A stretch of 64,000 bases of DNA from Termitomyces sp. T153 (taxonomy: Eukaryota > Basidiomycota > Agaricomycetes > Agaricales > Lyophyllaceae), in assembly GCA_018296165.2 (NCBI GenBank), contig JACKQL020000172.1:1-64000 (forward strand). The letters are read 5' to 3'. A program made the translations under genes and the position numbers. Within the stretch, counting starts at the first letter, position 1, and the number at the start of each line of letters is the position of its first letter. Shown one piece after another: positions 32,416 to 45,647 of this stretch. The notes beneath the pieces are model-generated. The model saw nothing but the letters and a program-made list of their open reading frames with translations, searched no databases and was not told where the DNA came from.

Positions 32416-32713
32416 TGCCAGCCTGGCATGAAAAACCAATCTAGTGACGACAAAAGAATGTAATCCCTCAGAGTTGTCCACAAGATGGAGGAAACAACTG
32501 AGATTAACGCGTACCTAGTGATGACAAAAGAATGTAACTAAGTAGAACGCGTTAGTAGAACTAAGTATAGTAGCAAAAGAATAACACTTACTCCCTCAGA
32601 GTCGTCCACAAGATGGAGGAAACAACTGAGGGAGTAGTGTGACACAAGCGTGAAGCGTAACACTGATAACATGTGATCGAGTAGGAGCTGACTATTGACC
32701 TATAGGGCTAACA
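32416..32713 (-). repeat. 5' LTR of inner Copia element
   Basis: Pairs with 26606-26904. It is followed by acttg (32714-32718), matching 26601-26605. Confidence 0.9.
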
Positions 32714-32718
32714 ACTTG

Positions 32719-35700
32719 TAGTGTAAAGCTTTCGGTAGAGCCTTTGTTAAGATATCAGCGATCATGTCTGACGTTGAAATCCAAGAAGTCGAGAAGGAAC
32801 CAGTCTTTAATTGATCATGTATGAAGTGATAGTGTATGTCTATATGTTTTGATCTTGACGTTGTAGAGTCCGAATTTGCAATGTCAAGAGCACTCTTGTT
32901 GTCACAGAAAATTTGTAGAGGTCGAGGAACAGGAAGGTCAAGAGAAGTAAGTAGAAACCTGATGGAAATTGCTTCACGAATTGCATGAGATAATGCCATA
33001 TATTTGGCCTCTGTTGACAATAACGCAACCATTTTCTGTTTCGTCAAAGACCAAGATACTATGCTTGAGTAGAGGAAGAAGGCATATCCTGAGACACTTT
33101 GTCAAGTATCTGTATCCGAGGCCCAATCTGCATCAACAACCCCAAAATCTGCTGGCAGTATCAATCTCATAGGTGGATCTGGTGACAGATGTGTGAAATT
33201 GTATTCCAATGCATAATCTCGCATCCCAGATATGTATCGTAATACACGTTTTGCCACAAGTAAGTGAGCTCAAGTCGGGTTAGAATTATATTGCCCCAGT
33301 GACATTGCTGTGAATGCTAGATCCAGTCGCGTACAAAGACTGAGATATAAGATCAATCCAACTAGACGTTGATAGTGAACAGTGATTTCTTCATCAGGCA
33401 CATCGGATATCAAGTTAGGAGGAGGATCAGGCAGATCATGAATATTGCCATGAAGTGGAAGCAAGAGAGGTGATGCATCAAGCAGTTTATATGTGGTGAG
33501 TAAGTCCAAAATGAACCCTTTCTGTGATAACCATAGTTTCCTGTTTTCCCGATCTCGATCAACCTGAATGCCCAGATAAAGACTTATTGGACCTGTATCT
33601 TTGACTTCAAAGTGTTTGTTGAGTTCAGCTATGATCCAATTGTACAGTGGAATTGAGCTTGTGGCATTAAGACCATCGTCGACATGGATGCAAATCACGA
33701 TTAGAAGCTCGCTATGATTTTCCAGCATGGGTATCAATGAGTGAGGAGGAGATGTGAAACGACCGAAGAATACTCCGTGATCCATGTTGCATCTAGTTAA
33801 ACCTCAAGCCTCTAGTTTTTCACGCAAAACTGCATACCATTCATGAGAAGCCTGTTTGAGTCTGTATAGGGCATGTAAAGCACGATTGACTTTCTTTGGG
33901 TTGGAGTCAGGGAAACCAGGTATCTGTTTCAAGTATATCTCATGCATTAGCAGTGCGTTGAGAAAGGCAGTCTTGACATCAAAACAAAAGAGTTCGAGGT
34001 CATGAAGTGCTGCATATGCCAGCATGATTCAGATACTCGTCATCTTGGCGACTGGAGCGTATGTGGAACCATAGTCCTTTGGACGTTGGCTAAAACCTTG
34101 TGCAACTAACCGAGCTTTCTCTTTCCCTGCGATTGTTGTACCGTCTGGATTATATTTGTGAGCATATACCCATCTTACTCCAATTGCTTTTTGACCTGGT
34201 GGAAGATCTGTAGGTGTGAAAACCCTTTGAGCACAAAGACTCTCAACTTCTCGTTCCATTGCCACTTGCCATATGTGGGCATTGCTACAATGTGTTGCTT
34301 CATAATAGTTTTCTGGTGGTTTGGTAAGATCATATTGTTGAGGCGTTCAAAAACAAAGAGGATCAGGTCCATAAGTAATATAGGCTTTGAAATCTGAGAG
34401 AACAGGTACTTCCAGTGAAGTTAGATCATCAACTGAATCAGAGAAATTGGCAGTTGCCATCAATGTGTTTATATCGAGTATTGCTGATAGTCCTTGATGA
34501 GGATTGAGTTGAGATTGTCGATTAGCTCGAAGATGTGTGAGTTTTTTGTTTCGTTGTGCTATTTCTTCTATAAAGGCTTGTCCTGCAGGTGTATGTTTTA
34601 TTGTTTGTTTTGGTCAAGAGTGATTTGATTCTGATGGTTGTAGAGGTTCGATATATTGATCAGATTGCGCTATTGTAGGTGATACAGTTTGAGGACGAAG
34701 AGAGAGAGATGGTTTGATTTCGGTTTCTTGTGCCTCTGATGTACAATCCGGAGATTGGGATTTTGTTCGAGATGACAAAGCTTTAAGACAACCACGAGTA
34801 TTTTCATTGAATATAACATCCCTTGAAAAGAAATATTGACCGTTCATGACACGAACACGCCAGCCTATTCGATTTTCATCATAACCTACAAAAATTGCTT
34901 CAAATCTACATGTATCCCCTTTTCGGTGAGTTTCTTTAGGATGAAGGACAAAGCACTGGCAACCCCATATGCGAAGGTGTGATAAGTCGGGCTTGGAACC
35001 TTTCATGACTTCAAAGGGTGTTACAAGTGTTGGTAGAGTCGATGTTGGTAATCAGTTTCGAAGATACTGTGCAGTAAGGATAGCATCACCTAGAAAAGAC
35101 ATGGGTAGGCCAGATTCTGCCATCAGTGTTTGAGCTGTATCTTCAATCGTCCTAATATATCTTTCAGCCTTTCCATTCTGCTGGTGGGCATAAGGCACTG
35201 TTGGTTGTATGATGATGCCTCGTTCATTGAGGAAATCTCGTAGATTACCCTGGATGAATTCCTTCGCACCGTTGCAACATACTGCTCAAACTTTATTTCC
35301 TGATTTCAGTTCCCATTGAGCAGCTGTTGACTTGAAATGATCACAGGCCTGATCACACGTGGTAAGTAATGCAGTACTCCCGAGATTAGAGAAATCATCT
35401 AGAATGGAGTGGAAATGATGGGAATGTCCATTCGCAAATCGTACAGGAAATGGATCACAAGAGTCCATGTGTAACAATTTGCATATGTCATTTGTGCAAC
35501 AACCAAAATTGTCATAAGGGCGAGCTGGTTGTTTACCAAGGATGCAAGGAATGCAATGATCATCTTCTATTCGGCCAACGTATTCAACCCCAGATGCGTA
35601 GTTCTTAGTCAAAACAGCTTGAGTTGTATCTTGACTAGGATGACCAAAACAATGATGCCAGAGGGTAGCTGTAGCGGAAATTCTTGGAAACAATGTTTGT

Positions 35701-37970
35701 GGCGTTTCTAAGGCAGGAAAGGCCACGGAACTATCATGAATAGGTAATACAAAATCACAATATAGAAACAAGAGCTTATTGTGGATCATTGCCTGCATAG
35801 CTTTGCCTTGGAGTTCACAAAAAGACAATGGGAAGAAAATTGATGTGGATTCGTGTTCAAAAAGAAGAGTCAGATTGTTTTCGACCATGGTTCCAACCGA
35901 TAATAGATTGATTGGGATATCTGGAGCATGAAGACAGTCTGGTAGCTTGAGTATGACGTTCTTTCCATTTACATGAGCTCGAAAATGGACTTCACCCTGA
36001 GCAAGAGTTGTCAACATTCCGCAATTTGCTGTTCCCACTGGAGAAGCTAGCCCAGGATCATACGACCAGAAATACTTTCGATCTTTGATTAGATGGGTCA
36101 TACAACCTGAATCGAGGATAGAGTTGAATTTCAGTGAAATGTCAGCCACGAGTGCAGAACCCGCCGAACTCAGAAAGGCTTGATAAGGGGGTAGGGATGA
36201 CTTATCAGACTCAGTGGAATAAGCTGACACAACGATATCATTCTCCTCTTCAACGATAGTAGGCAATACATCACGATCATCGTCAGGTATAAATGAAGGT
36301 GGAGCAGGAATAGGTTCAGTGATAGAGTCCTGTACGGCAACATTTGCTTTTGGTCTAAAGCTGGAGTCTTTTGCATGTTTGGTATTAGATCCACGATGAC
36401 CGGAATGATCATTTGATGTTTTGGTATTTGGATTCGGAGTATTCGAGGATGTGTGCGAAGTTGGATTACAAATTGATGATTTATTATTTCGATGTTGATT
36501 ATTGCAATGCCAAACCTCAATGTCAATGTCAAGAATTTGATCTGCAAGTACGTCAAAAGTGAAGGTGCCTTGAGGTCCGACCTCCCATGATCATCGAACT
36601 TCTTCCCTAATCGGAGCATAAGCCTGTAGAGAGGGAATGCCATCTATGAATCCTTGAATCTTGTCATGAGGTGAGAAATCCCATTTGGTATGATCTAATT
36701 GATTCACTACAGTATGCCAGGCTTGAACGTATGCAGGAATAGTGGTCGGAATACATTGTAAATGGTTGACAGAGTCTTTAAGCAATTTTGCAGATGAAGC
36801 ACTCCCCACGCTGTAGCGGCAATGCAGGCAAGTGAGTATATCCCGAGCTGTACAAGTAGGAAAATTGTGTGGTCCTCCGTGCGCAGGAGGAAGACTGCCA
36901 AGAATCTCTGTCAAAAGTTTACCCGTCAAGACATGAGAGCATAACCCATCTTTCCACCAAAATGTTTGATATTTGCATTCCTCATCCAACATGTTATGTG
37001 GAGGATAAGGTGGAGGAACCACGATTATGCAAGTTGCGTCAAACGGTGTACCCAGTGGAGGAAGAGGACAAATGTGTCCGACCAGGCCAAGGTGCTCAAT
37101 GAGTGTCATAACATGAGTATACCATGAACCCCAATCTAATGACCCAGTAAGACAAGGAATGGAAGAAAGAGAAGGTAATTTGTTACTATCAGAAGAAAAA
37201 TCTGGTATGGTATGCTGGGGAGGTGGCTGAAAATGAAGAGGTTGAAAATTGTATTCTGGTAAATGTGGTGAATGAGGGATGAACTGTGGTGCATTTGGAA
37301 AAATAAAGTTTTGTGGAGGAGGAGCCGGAGTGTGCAACGGCAAAGGTGGTAAAGGAGGAGGTGGGACCACCGGTTGCAGACCAGGAAAATGGCCGTATGG
37401 AAAAGGGGGGGGATGCACCACAGGTTGAATAGGCTGAGCTAAAGGCACAGAAGGAGGACAAGAAAGATTGTGATGTAAAGGTGACATAGGAGGAGTGAAA
37501 GGAGAACAAGGCAATTCATATTGTGCCGAAGGCGCATGTGAAGCGAGAGGAGTATGAAAAATATCATGTTGAGGTGGAACAAAAACAGTTGGAGGTCAAA
37601 TTGGTGCAGTATCAGGACGAATAGGAACTGAAGGAGGACGAACGTTCAGATGAATGGGGAATGGAGCAAATAGAGGATTTGTGCGCAAAAAATTTGGATT
37701 TGAATTTGCCGGGGTAGGCGTGTCTAAGTTGGTCAATAAAGAGGTGGGTATATGCAGGCAATAACGACGAGGAGGTTTGGGAAAACAATTATGTGCACCT
37801 GAAACTAAAGTAGAATTTGTATTCGAAGAAGAAGGAAAAAGGTGAGGGGGAGGGTCATGGTAAGGGAAAGAGGTTCGAATGGCATTACCCTGCGAATCAA
37901 CCCAAGAGTCCGGGCCCAGTGCCGAAGCTGTAAGATGAGGAGACTGAGATAGCAGAAGAAACAGATCCAT
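32719..37970 (-). pseudogene. Outer Copia gag-pol polyprotein, heavily broken
   Basis: Same domain order as the inner copy: gag from ATG 37970 (MDLFLLLSQSPHL), gag core continuing through SLDWGSWYTHVMTLIEHLGL (about 37120), protease SILDSGCMTHLIKDRKYFW (about 36110), zinc region and integrase (35700-35000), reverse transcriptase (34270-33600), RNase H to 32719. Stops and a frame change near 36590 break it into at least eight pieces. Several stops fall where the inner copy has a CpG-containing Arg codon. It was cut near its 3' end by the inner insertion. Confidence 0.85.
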
Positions 37971-38123
37971 GGGATATATTTGGAGACCGCTAAAACAGAG
38001 GGATCAAACATTACAATTACGACCGATCAATTGTACAAGATGGAAGTAAACAGTGAGATGATGAACTGAAAGCAAGGGGTGAGTTGTTCCAAACGGCTCA
38101 GTACTGGCACGGCAATCCAAAAA

Positions 38124-38137
38124 GGATGCCCATAACC
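38124..38137 (-). promoter_or_regulatory. Primer-binding site candidate, outer Copia
   Basis: The same 14-base sequence as 32402-32415, directly inside the 5' LTR; its conservation in a decayed copy supports a functional role before decay. Confidence 0.5.
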
Positions 38138-38440
38138 TGCCGGCCTGGCACTGTGAACCGATCTAGTGACTAGTGATGGAAAAAGAAGACAATCCCTCAG
38201 AGCCGTCCACAAGATGGAGGAAACAACTAATATTGATGCATACCTAGTGACGGAAAAAGAAGACAACTAAGTAGTACACATCAGTAAGTAAGTATAGTAG
38301 TGAAAAGAAAACACTTACTCCCTCAGAGCTGTCCACAAGATGGAGGAAACAACTGAGGGAGTAGTGTGACAGAGACACGAAGTGTAACACTAATAACACG
38401 TGATCGAGTAGGAGCTGACTATTGACCTATAGGGCTAACA
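38138..38440 (-). repeat. 5' LTR of outer Copia element
   Basis: Pairs with 26221-26523. It is followed by attgt, the right copy of the outer target duplication. Confidence 0.92.
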
Positions 38441-38445
38441 ATTGT
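38441..38445. repeat. Target-site duplication attgt, right copy (outer Copia)
   Basis: Matches 26216-26220 across 12.2 kb. Confidence 0.85.
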
Positions 38446-41400
38446 CAGATTTGTTTAAAGGCAATCATAGCTCACCAACCAGCCTGGCTCGTCAGTGTCC
38501 AAGTAATACCAAACAATGTCATCTGCATCCATAAGTTGGCCGTTGGACTTGTGACCAACTTTAGTACATGAGGTTGGTCATGCTGAAAGAGGGATTTTGA
38601 AATCTTCTCAAGTCACAAATTGGCTTTATCTCAATGTGTTTTCAACAAACTACACAGCAGGAGTTCTTGTGTTGCCAAGCACAGTGAAATGACAACTATC
38701 AATAGTTTTGCCACTCCTGAATGTTAACCCTTGAGGCACTTTGTGTGGCAGCTGATGCCTTGGTGACTGCTAACCAAAATTGATCAATTTTTGTATATAT
38801 ATATATGGATGAAAAAATGCTGAACTATGTGACAATACAACAAAACATGTGCCAAGAGCAGTTCTAATATTGTGATATTGCACTTGAGCTTGTTGAATGG
38901 CATTTCTTGAGATCATCCACTGTCATCTTTGTCATGGTCTTACTAGTCAGCATCGAATTTCATTTCCTGACTATGACTCCTTGTAGGTTTTACTGGGGTT
39001 ACTACTGGTTTATGTACTTTCCAAGTCCAAGTGTTCTCATCTAAGTCCAAGTATTCTCATCCAAGTGTGTCATTTTCAGAGCTAGAGCTGACTATGGGCT
39101 CTGCATCTGTCCTTCTATATCTTCTTTGTGAAAATCCATCTTGGATTTGTTTAGAACCTGTCACCAGAGGCTGGCAGGGTAATATATTACCCACCTGTCA
39201 TCACAAGCAAAGCGTGATTCCCGCTACTTTAGTAGTGGGTTTCTATTAGTCCAGGGAAAATATTGACTAGCCCTTATTTTTTTCACATCATATGTGCTTC
39301 CCACGCTCTCCCCCCTCCTTCTCCCCCTCTTCCTTAAGATCTGTTGTGAATCCAAACATGAGTCTGCATTGGTACTTCATATTTTGATCGATAGCCTTTT
39401 TGATTCCTGCTACTTTAGTAGTAGGTTTCTGTCCGTCCAGGGAAAATATTGACTAGCCCTCTTTTTTTTCTCATCACGTGTGCTTCCCATGCCCTCCATC
39501 CATTCTCTGTATGATAACTGATCCTTTCTACTCCTCTTCCTCAAGATCCGTTGTGAATACAAACATGGGCCTGCATTGGTACTTCATATTTTGATCATCA
39601 CCTATTGAGGTCCCAGTTCTCTTAAATACCATTTTGTAATTAAACTTTTGTCAATTTTAATCATTTTCTCTATCTTTGCTTCGGTGTCCATGGATATTGC
39701 CCTAGACATTGACAACAATAGTATCCTGGTTCCAATTTTGCCCAATCATTCTCCCATCTCATTTGTGAATGGTGATTTAACACTCACAGCAGGTGACTTA
39801 CATTGGGTAGTTCACTCTGTGTGGTTAGGGTGATGGGCATTTGACATTGCATACTCAGCTGATGCTTTCTATTGTGAAGATAGGAGTAACAATGGAGTCT
39901 CATACTTCTATTTAAGGGAATGAAGAGCAGGCAGCTGACAGGTAGATTAGGGTGTTGTAGAAAACAGTACATTGTGGAGTCAGCCACAGGCACATATAGT
40001 GGCTAGAAGTGATCATCTTTATTTGGACAGGGTGAAGAAAGACATTAGACAATTTACTTGACAAGTAGTGGGCTATGCAGTTGGATCTGAACCACCCTGG
40101 GTAGTTATATATTGACACTTGTACTTACAAGATGGTCCCTATATATGAAAGTCTTGTAATGTCACATGATGTCAACAGCATCAAATATTAAACCAGACAA
40201 ATAGAGAAAAACCAAAGAGAATTGAACCAACAACTTTCTGACCATTGAACTAACAAACTGAGTAATAAATTTTAACACATTAGGCCTATTTACCCATGAG
40301 GCCTGCCTGTTGAGTACATGGTTAGCCTGGTTAGAGTTCAGTTAGAGTTCCAATTAGGTAGTTAAAGGTTTTGTTAGGTTCTGTTAAGGTTCTGTTAAGG
40401 TTTTCTTAATATGCTTAGGGTGGCAGGGATATTTTGAAGGGGAGCTTGCTCCTCTTATTACAATGTATTCATATTATATTTGAGTTTCATGGTTTGTTGT
40501 AATTGCAGATTCCAGGGGTAAGGAGCAATTTCCAAGGCCTCTGCATGGCATAGTCTTTTCATCAAAACCCTCCAAAACAAAATCACAACAATTGGGATCA
40601 ACAGCTGGTTTCAGCTTAGTGCTAGTGTATGGTGGATACTGGGCTGAAAATAGTAGGGCTTGAGGTCTCACATCTATTCAGTTATGCAACAGTTTTGCAT
40701 ATGTTATCCATGCAACAGTCTTGCACTCATACATCCACTGCTGTTGCTCAGGTGAGCATTCAGCAGTCACTCAGTTGCAGACTACAGCCTCATTGCCTTT
40801 GCAGGGTAGTGATTATTCTTCCATAAAACTTCATTCAGTCAGAATTGCTACTCTATAAAGGTAAGCTATGTTCATTTCATCTGATGATGTGCTCCTATGC
40901 TGCTTAGCTGCTGTGCAGGAAACCAAAAAGAAGACCTAAACACTGGCAACTAGATAGGATAGCTGGCAATAGGAAATTGATAGGGGGCAAGTCAGTAACC
41001 ATCCCAGAAAATGAGAGCTAATTGGTGAAAAGGGGATGAAGAGCAAAGTGAAGAGTGTTGCTATTGCTAGCCTAACTTGCTAGACAGTAACAAAAGGTTG
41101 CTGGGTAATAGAAGGAGAAAGGCAGAGACAAAAAGGATTGCTAAGAAAAAGGGGGACTAAGCAATAGAAAGGGGTTGTGGGGAATATGGAGGGAATGAAG
41201 TTTATATGAACTGAAGGATGAATGCAAACTAGTTGCTAGCCATAGTTGCTAGTGTTGCTAAGTTGTAATAACACTAAGGGCACCCACAGTTGGCACCCAT
41301 GCTAGATTGAGTACAAAGTCATCAAGACTTGTTGCTAAGTCATTGGCAATGATGAGAGAGAGCAATAAGAAATCTGGTGCTGAGAGCTAATGAGGGGAAC

Positions 41401-41508
41401 AATACTCTGTTGGTTGGTTTTATCTCTATGTACAGGCAGTATTTATACTGTTCATAGATATAGTATTTGGAAAGGAAATATCAGTTGCTGCTAGCAATGG
41501 CATCTGCC
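38446..41508. other. Decayed AT-rich non-coding region
   Basis: No protein domain recognised on either strand. It holds a short (ta)n tract near 38,800, the tandem duplication at 39.2-39.6 kb, and a stretch at about 40,330-40,410 with repeated gttctgttaag units. The CpG-poor, stop-rich texture suggests old transposon debris; 40.9-41.5 kb with repeated ttgctagt text could be an eroded LTR, but I cannot define ends. Confidence 0.45.
39215..39597. repeat. Two-copy tandem duplication, about 186-bp period
   Basis: Copy 1 (39,215-39,390) and copy 2 (39,401-39,597) both run from tgattcc-gctactttagtag, through ccagggaaaatattgactag, to attggtacttcatattttga. They differ by scattered substitutions and short indels. 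Confidence 0.75.
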
Positions 41509-42690
41509 AAGATGCTGGCCATCATCCAGTCCTTCAAAGAGTGGCAGCATTTTCTAGAGAGTGCATAGCATAAGTTCAAGGTTTGGACAGATCACAAGAA
41601 CCTTAAATACTTTTGGATGGCTAAGAAACTCAACTGCCAACAAGCCTGGTGGTCCCTCTATCTAGCCAACTTTGACTTTTCACTGCACCACAAGCCAGTC
41701 TGGAGTATAAGGAAGCCACACCCTGTCCTAGAGAGCAGACCACAGCACTAAAGGAGACAACAATAGTAACATTGTGCTCCTCCACCTCAAATTGTTTGCA
41801 ATCCAAGCCATAGAAGGTTTAGCCATTGAGGGAGCAAAGGTGGACATCCTCTGGGACATCCAGCATGGAAATTGGGATGGTCAGCAGGAGGAACTTGTTA
41901 CTCAGGCAGCTCAGGCATTGAAATTGAGATGCACCACACCACTGGTGCCAAGTCAGTCTACATGGATGAATGGGCCCTCCAAGGCAGGCTTCTAACCTTC
42001 CAGGACCACATCTATATGCCCAACATTATGGAGCTCTGCTGGAAGATTATAGAGCAATACCATGATTCCCAGATTGCTGGACACCCTGGCTGGTGGAAAA
42101 TGTTGGTGCTAGTATCCCAAAACTACTGGTAGCCACAGATGTCCCAGTATATTGGGTCCTACACTGATACATGCAATCTTTGCCTCTGGACCAAGCCCCA
42201 ATGCTGTCTCCCCTCTGGACAGCTACATCCCCTCCCCATCTCTTCAGAATGCTAGAGTGTTGCTTCAATGAACTTCATCATAGAGCTCCCCAATGCCCAT
42301 GGCTATGATGCCATCATGGTAGTAGTGGACTTATACAGCAAGCAAGCACACTTCATTCCCACTCACACCACTTGCTCCATCATGGACACCACAAACCTAT
42401 ACTAGAAAAACATCTAGAAGCTCCACATCCTTTCCAATGCCTACATATCTAACTGTGGGCCACAATTCATAGCAGACTTCACCAGAGAGCTCTACCAACT
42501 ACTTAGTGTGAAGCTTCACACCTCCACTGCCTACCACTCACAATCCAATGGCCAGACCAAACATGTGAATCAGGAGCTCAAGCAGTACCTCCACCTCTTC
42601 TGCAATGAGTGCCAGGACAACTGGGACAAACTCCTCCCTGATACCAAGTTCTAGTACAACAACCATGTTCATGTGGCCTGGCCACTCAGT
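41509..42690 (+). pseudogene. Ty3/Gypsy pol C-terminal half: RNase H end and integrase
   Basis: Plus-strand translation gives RNase H from KMLAIIQSFKEWQHFLES and WTDHKNLKYFW, then the integrase zinc region (QYHDSQIAGHPGWWKM...CNLCLWTKPQC), the catalytic core (MNFIIELPNAHGYDAIMVVV, SNCGPQFIADF, YHSQSNGQTKHVNQEL) and IN tail NNHVHVA. Stops interrupt it in several places, and the second core Asp is Cys/Gly-flanked rather than a clean D. The 5' half (gag to mid RNase H) is absent here. It begins at the RNase H position where the minus-strand fragment at 45.6 kb stops, and it abuts a DIRS fragment at about 42,670. Confidence 0.8.
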
Positions 42691-44941
42691 TTTTGCCCTT
42701 CTTCCTGGACACTGGACATCACCTCACTTTTATCCCATAAGTAAAAGTTGTCCATGAAAATATGCAGATCCATGATGTTGAACTTCTGAATTGCAAGCCA
42801 ACACATGAGTGCCAAAACCACACACCAACAACAAGGAGAAGCTTGATTCCCAAAAACCAATCAATGAACAATGTACCAGACCCTATCAACCTTTACTATT
42901 TGATGAAGCTGCCATAGGGAGTGAGCTGGAAGATTCAAGAAAGCTCTTGCTATGTCTGATTTCCAAGTAAGCAATGATTTGCTAGGGAAACTCCATTTAG
43001 CATTGTACATAGCCTGTCCTATTGGACTTTGGCCTCAACCTTGGGGATGCCATCATTAAGACCAGATGCTGAGTGATTGGTAACCACTCAAGCTTTGTTC
43101 TTTTGCTGTACAATGAAGAGATGAGATGATTTCATGCCTGGCAGCAAATTACTGATGTTTTTGGTTTGAGACCATTGGCCTGCTTTGATTTTTTTGTCTC
43201 AAAAGTTACATATTGCTTCTAAATCTTCCTCTTCTGTTGAATAGTTGTTTAACTGATCATCATCATTGGAAAGCCAATTTTCTCCTTCATCAAAAGGCCA
43301 GAAACCTTCTCAAAGACTCCTCATTACCAATTTTACAAAAGGTTGATTTGGGTGTCTCCATAGAAGATGTTCAAACCTACTGACATTGAACAGGGTTTCA
43401 ATGTGTATGTTGTGCTTTAAAGCATCCAATGTAGAATGATAGATCAGATTGTTTAAGAGATGCTGTGGCAATGAAGGAGGTGGCTGAGCTGATTCTGTGT
43501 CCATAGCTGACAGCAAGATAATATGTCAGGGTTACATACAAATCCTCTACAAAACCTTGGATTACTGGCATCTGATTCCTCCCAAGACTGTTTAATCCCT
43601 AACAACTGTAATGACCTAGTGCTGCAATCTCCTGACCCAATGAAATCAGTTGCTGCCTGATCAATATTGTTGTTGCTGTTTATTAAGCTTCTTGAAGCAT
43701 TCATCAACATCCTTGGCCCTGTGAGCACTGTTGCACTCACAACATATGTTGTGATGGTGCCTGCCAGGGCACAGATCTGAAGAAAATATTCCCAAATTCC
43801 ATTTTTGGCAAATTGCTGCCAATTGCTTTTGAGAAGACAAATGGTATGGTGTGCTTGGCTTTGTGCCCAACAAGTTAGATGCTATGCTGAGGAGTTGAGC
43901 CAGGAAAGGAACATGAAGTTTCTGGTCTTCATCCATGTGGAATGAATTAGAAGCATAACAATCATGGATATCTGCATTTAGGTGGATCGCAATAGGCACC
44001 CCATTGGGGATCTGTTGACAGAAGTCAATGATCTTACATCAATATTTTGATAACTCCTCTTCTCTTTGGGGATAGAACAATACCACTCCAGCCATCCAAG
44101 CATCAAATGCATGTGTCCAGTCAGATTCAGTATGTACTGGCTTCTTGGCCAAAGCATGATCCTTTTTGATGAGGGAGAAGCTACACAGGAAGTCTTCAGG
44201 TTCATTATAGTGGTTCTATCCTTTCTCAAGAGTTGCATAAAGTTTTTCAAACTTAACAAAGTGATCAAGGATGACTAATTTCCACATAGCACACAAGATT
44301 GGATCTTCAAGGTCTTGAGCCAGGTTGATGAGGGAGTCAACCATTTTGTCCCTTGCATATTGTTGACAAAGGTACCAGGTTATCAAGATATGAGAATCAC
44401 CTGAATCACCTGCAGTTTTACCCTACAACTGTGCCAACTGGGGGACAGCAGAGAGAAGAGATTGAGGGATAAGAGCAGACCCAATGGACCTTTTGGGTAT
44501 ACCCAACAATTTGGCAAGTTGTTGAATGGTGATGGAAGATGGGGAGGATATAGGGATATCAACTTGTTCACATCTAGCTTGCAGGGCTTCCCAAGCAGCC
44601 TCTTCAGCTGCTTGACCTTGGGAGTCTCTGGTGGTTTCAGTTTGTAGACCTTTGGGAGGTGAGGATTTGCACAATAAGGGATTAGGTTGCATAGACTTCA
44701 CATTCCATATATTGATTCTTTGTTGAACTTCCTCAACATGATCATGAGCTTCTGCTGCATTGAGGTTGTAGTCCCTGGGCAGTTGGATGAATTGAGACAT
44801 GGAATACTTTCCATCAACAGTGTCATTGATAAGCTTCTGACATGCCTTGGCATGAGTACACACAACCTTGACTCTAGAATTGAACTCAGGATCACTCATT
44901 GCAGAATGAGAACTAAATGGATGTTGAGTCATGTATAACAA
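42669..44941 (-). pseudogene. Tyrosine-recombinase (DIRS-like) retrotransposon, 5' half: gag-like ORF1 and RT
   Basis: Minus strand: an ORF1/gag-like stretch (44,941-43,660) contains SDWTHAFDAWMAGVVLFYP and a Cys/His region (CCECNSAHRAKDVDEC). The reverse transcriptase follows (43,400-42,669) with HPNQPFVKLVMRSL, PFDEGENW, NYSTEEEDLEAI, LLPGMKSSHLF, NHSASGLNDGIPK, motif A WKSDIARAFLNLPAHSLWQL, VFGNQASPCCWC and the catalytic box MDNF (canonical MDDF). These match the RT of basidiomycete DIRS-type elements. Many stops and at least one frameshift are present. The RNase H and recombinase are missing here but occur on the plus strand at 49.7-51.1 kb. Confidence 0.65.
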
Positions 44942-45647
44942 TGTTCAATGAAGAGGTTACAATTAAGAGATCTTTGAAAATTATATGGCCAAGAGACTAG
45001 AAGTTCTGATGAACAAATTGTTGTCTGGTAAGTAAACTGCTTGTTTGTGGATGGACTGCATTCAGCTTATTGAAAAATGCACTTTGCCAGATAATAAAAT
45101 ACTTATAATAGAAGGTTTGTGCTGAGATACTGTGGTCAATGATAAATATGAGACTTATCAGTGTTAAGACCCAATTGTTGCTGAGTACCATTTCCTGCAT
45201 TTCTGATTTGACAGCATCTGACTATATTGTATATGACCATGCACAAGTCACAACACTTATCATGTAGGGTCTAGCCCCAAGGTGTGGAACAATGTAGCCT
45301 TGGCACAAGACTTTAGTGACCACAAGACTTCTGGATCACAAGCCACATCACATGGAGCCTGGACTTTGGGTCTAGAACAATAGAGCCAAGACCTTAGTGA
45401 TGATTGCAAGCAACCTTACCTAGTGACAACACTGCCTCCTCTCAAAAAGGGGTATATTGAAAGCCATGTGATTTCTTACTTATCATCCTTCTTGTCTGGC
45501 TTACAAACATACTTGGATGGTGTCTACACTTCAGGTATTGATGTTGGGAATGCTCTTTTCTTGTGATTGACAATTTTTACACATTATATTGACATTGCAT
45601 ATGTATACTTGGTTACCATACTGACATCCAGTATGTATCACAAATAC
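44942..45647. other. Non-coding debris between retroelement fragments
   Basis: No domain seen. At about 45,260-45,400 two related stretches (gggtctag...gaacaat...tagtga) form a short diverged tandem repeat, possibly part of a DIRS-type terminal region. The right end, near 45,648, is where Gypsy RNase H homology breaks off. Confidence 0.4.

Larger units (their letters stand above)
26606..32713 (-). mobile_element. Inner Ty1/Copia LTR retrotransposon
   Basis: Complete element with LTRs 26606-26904 (299 bp) and 32416-32713 (298 bp), flanked by acttg at 26601-26605 and 32714-32718. The two LTRs share aaaaacc-atctagtgacg and the acaaaagaatg variants absent from the outer pair. It is inserted near the 3' end of the outer element, in the same orientation. 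The gag-pol frame has only a few stops, so this copy is younger or less mutated than its host copy. Confidence 0.92.
26221..38440 (-). mobile_element. Outer Ty1/Copia LTR retrotransposon, interrupted by the inner copy
   Basis: Bounded by LTRs 26221-26523 and 38138-38440 (303 bp each, TG...CA ends) and by the 5-bp duplication attgt. Its internal sequence is 26524-26605 plus 32719-38137, because a second Copia element occupies 26606-32713. All domains read on the minus strand: Pro-rich gag, protease, integrase, reverse transcriptase, RNase H. The two LTRs differ at a handful of sites, mostly C/T or G/A at former CpG. The coding region is broken by many stops, so it is a dead copy. Confidence 0.92.

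Noticed and set aside
32700..33047. Possible separate RNase H gene fragment running into an LTR
   Set aside because: It is the 3' end of the outer Copia pol; the apparent LTR junction is created by the inner insertion and its target duplication.
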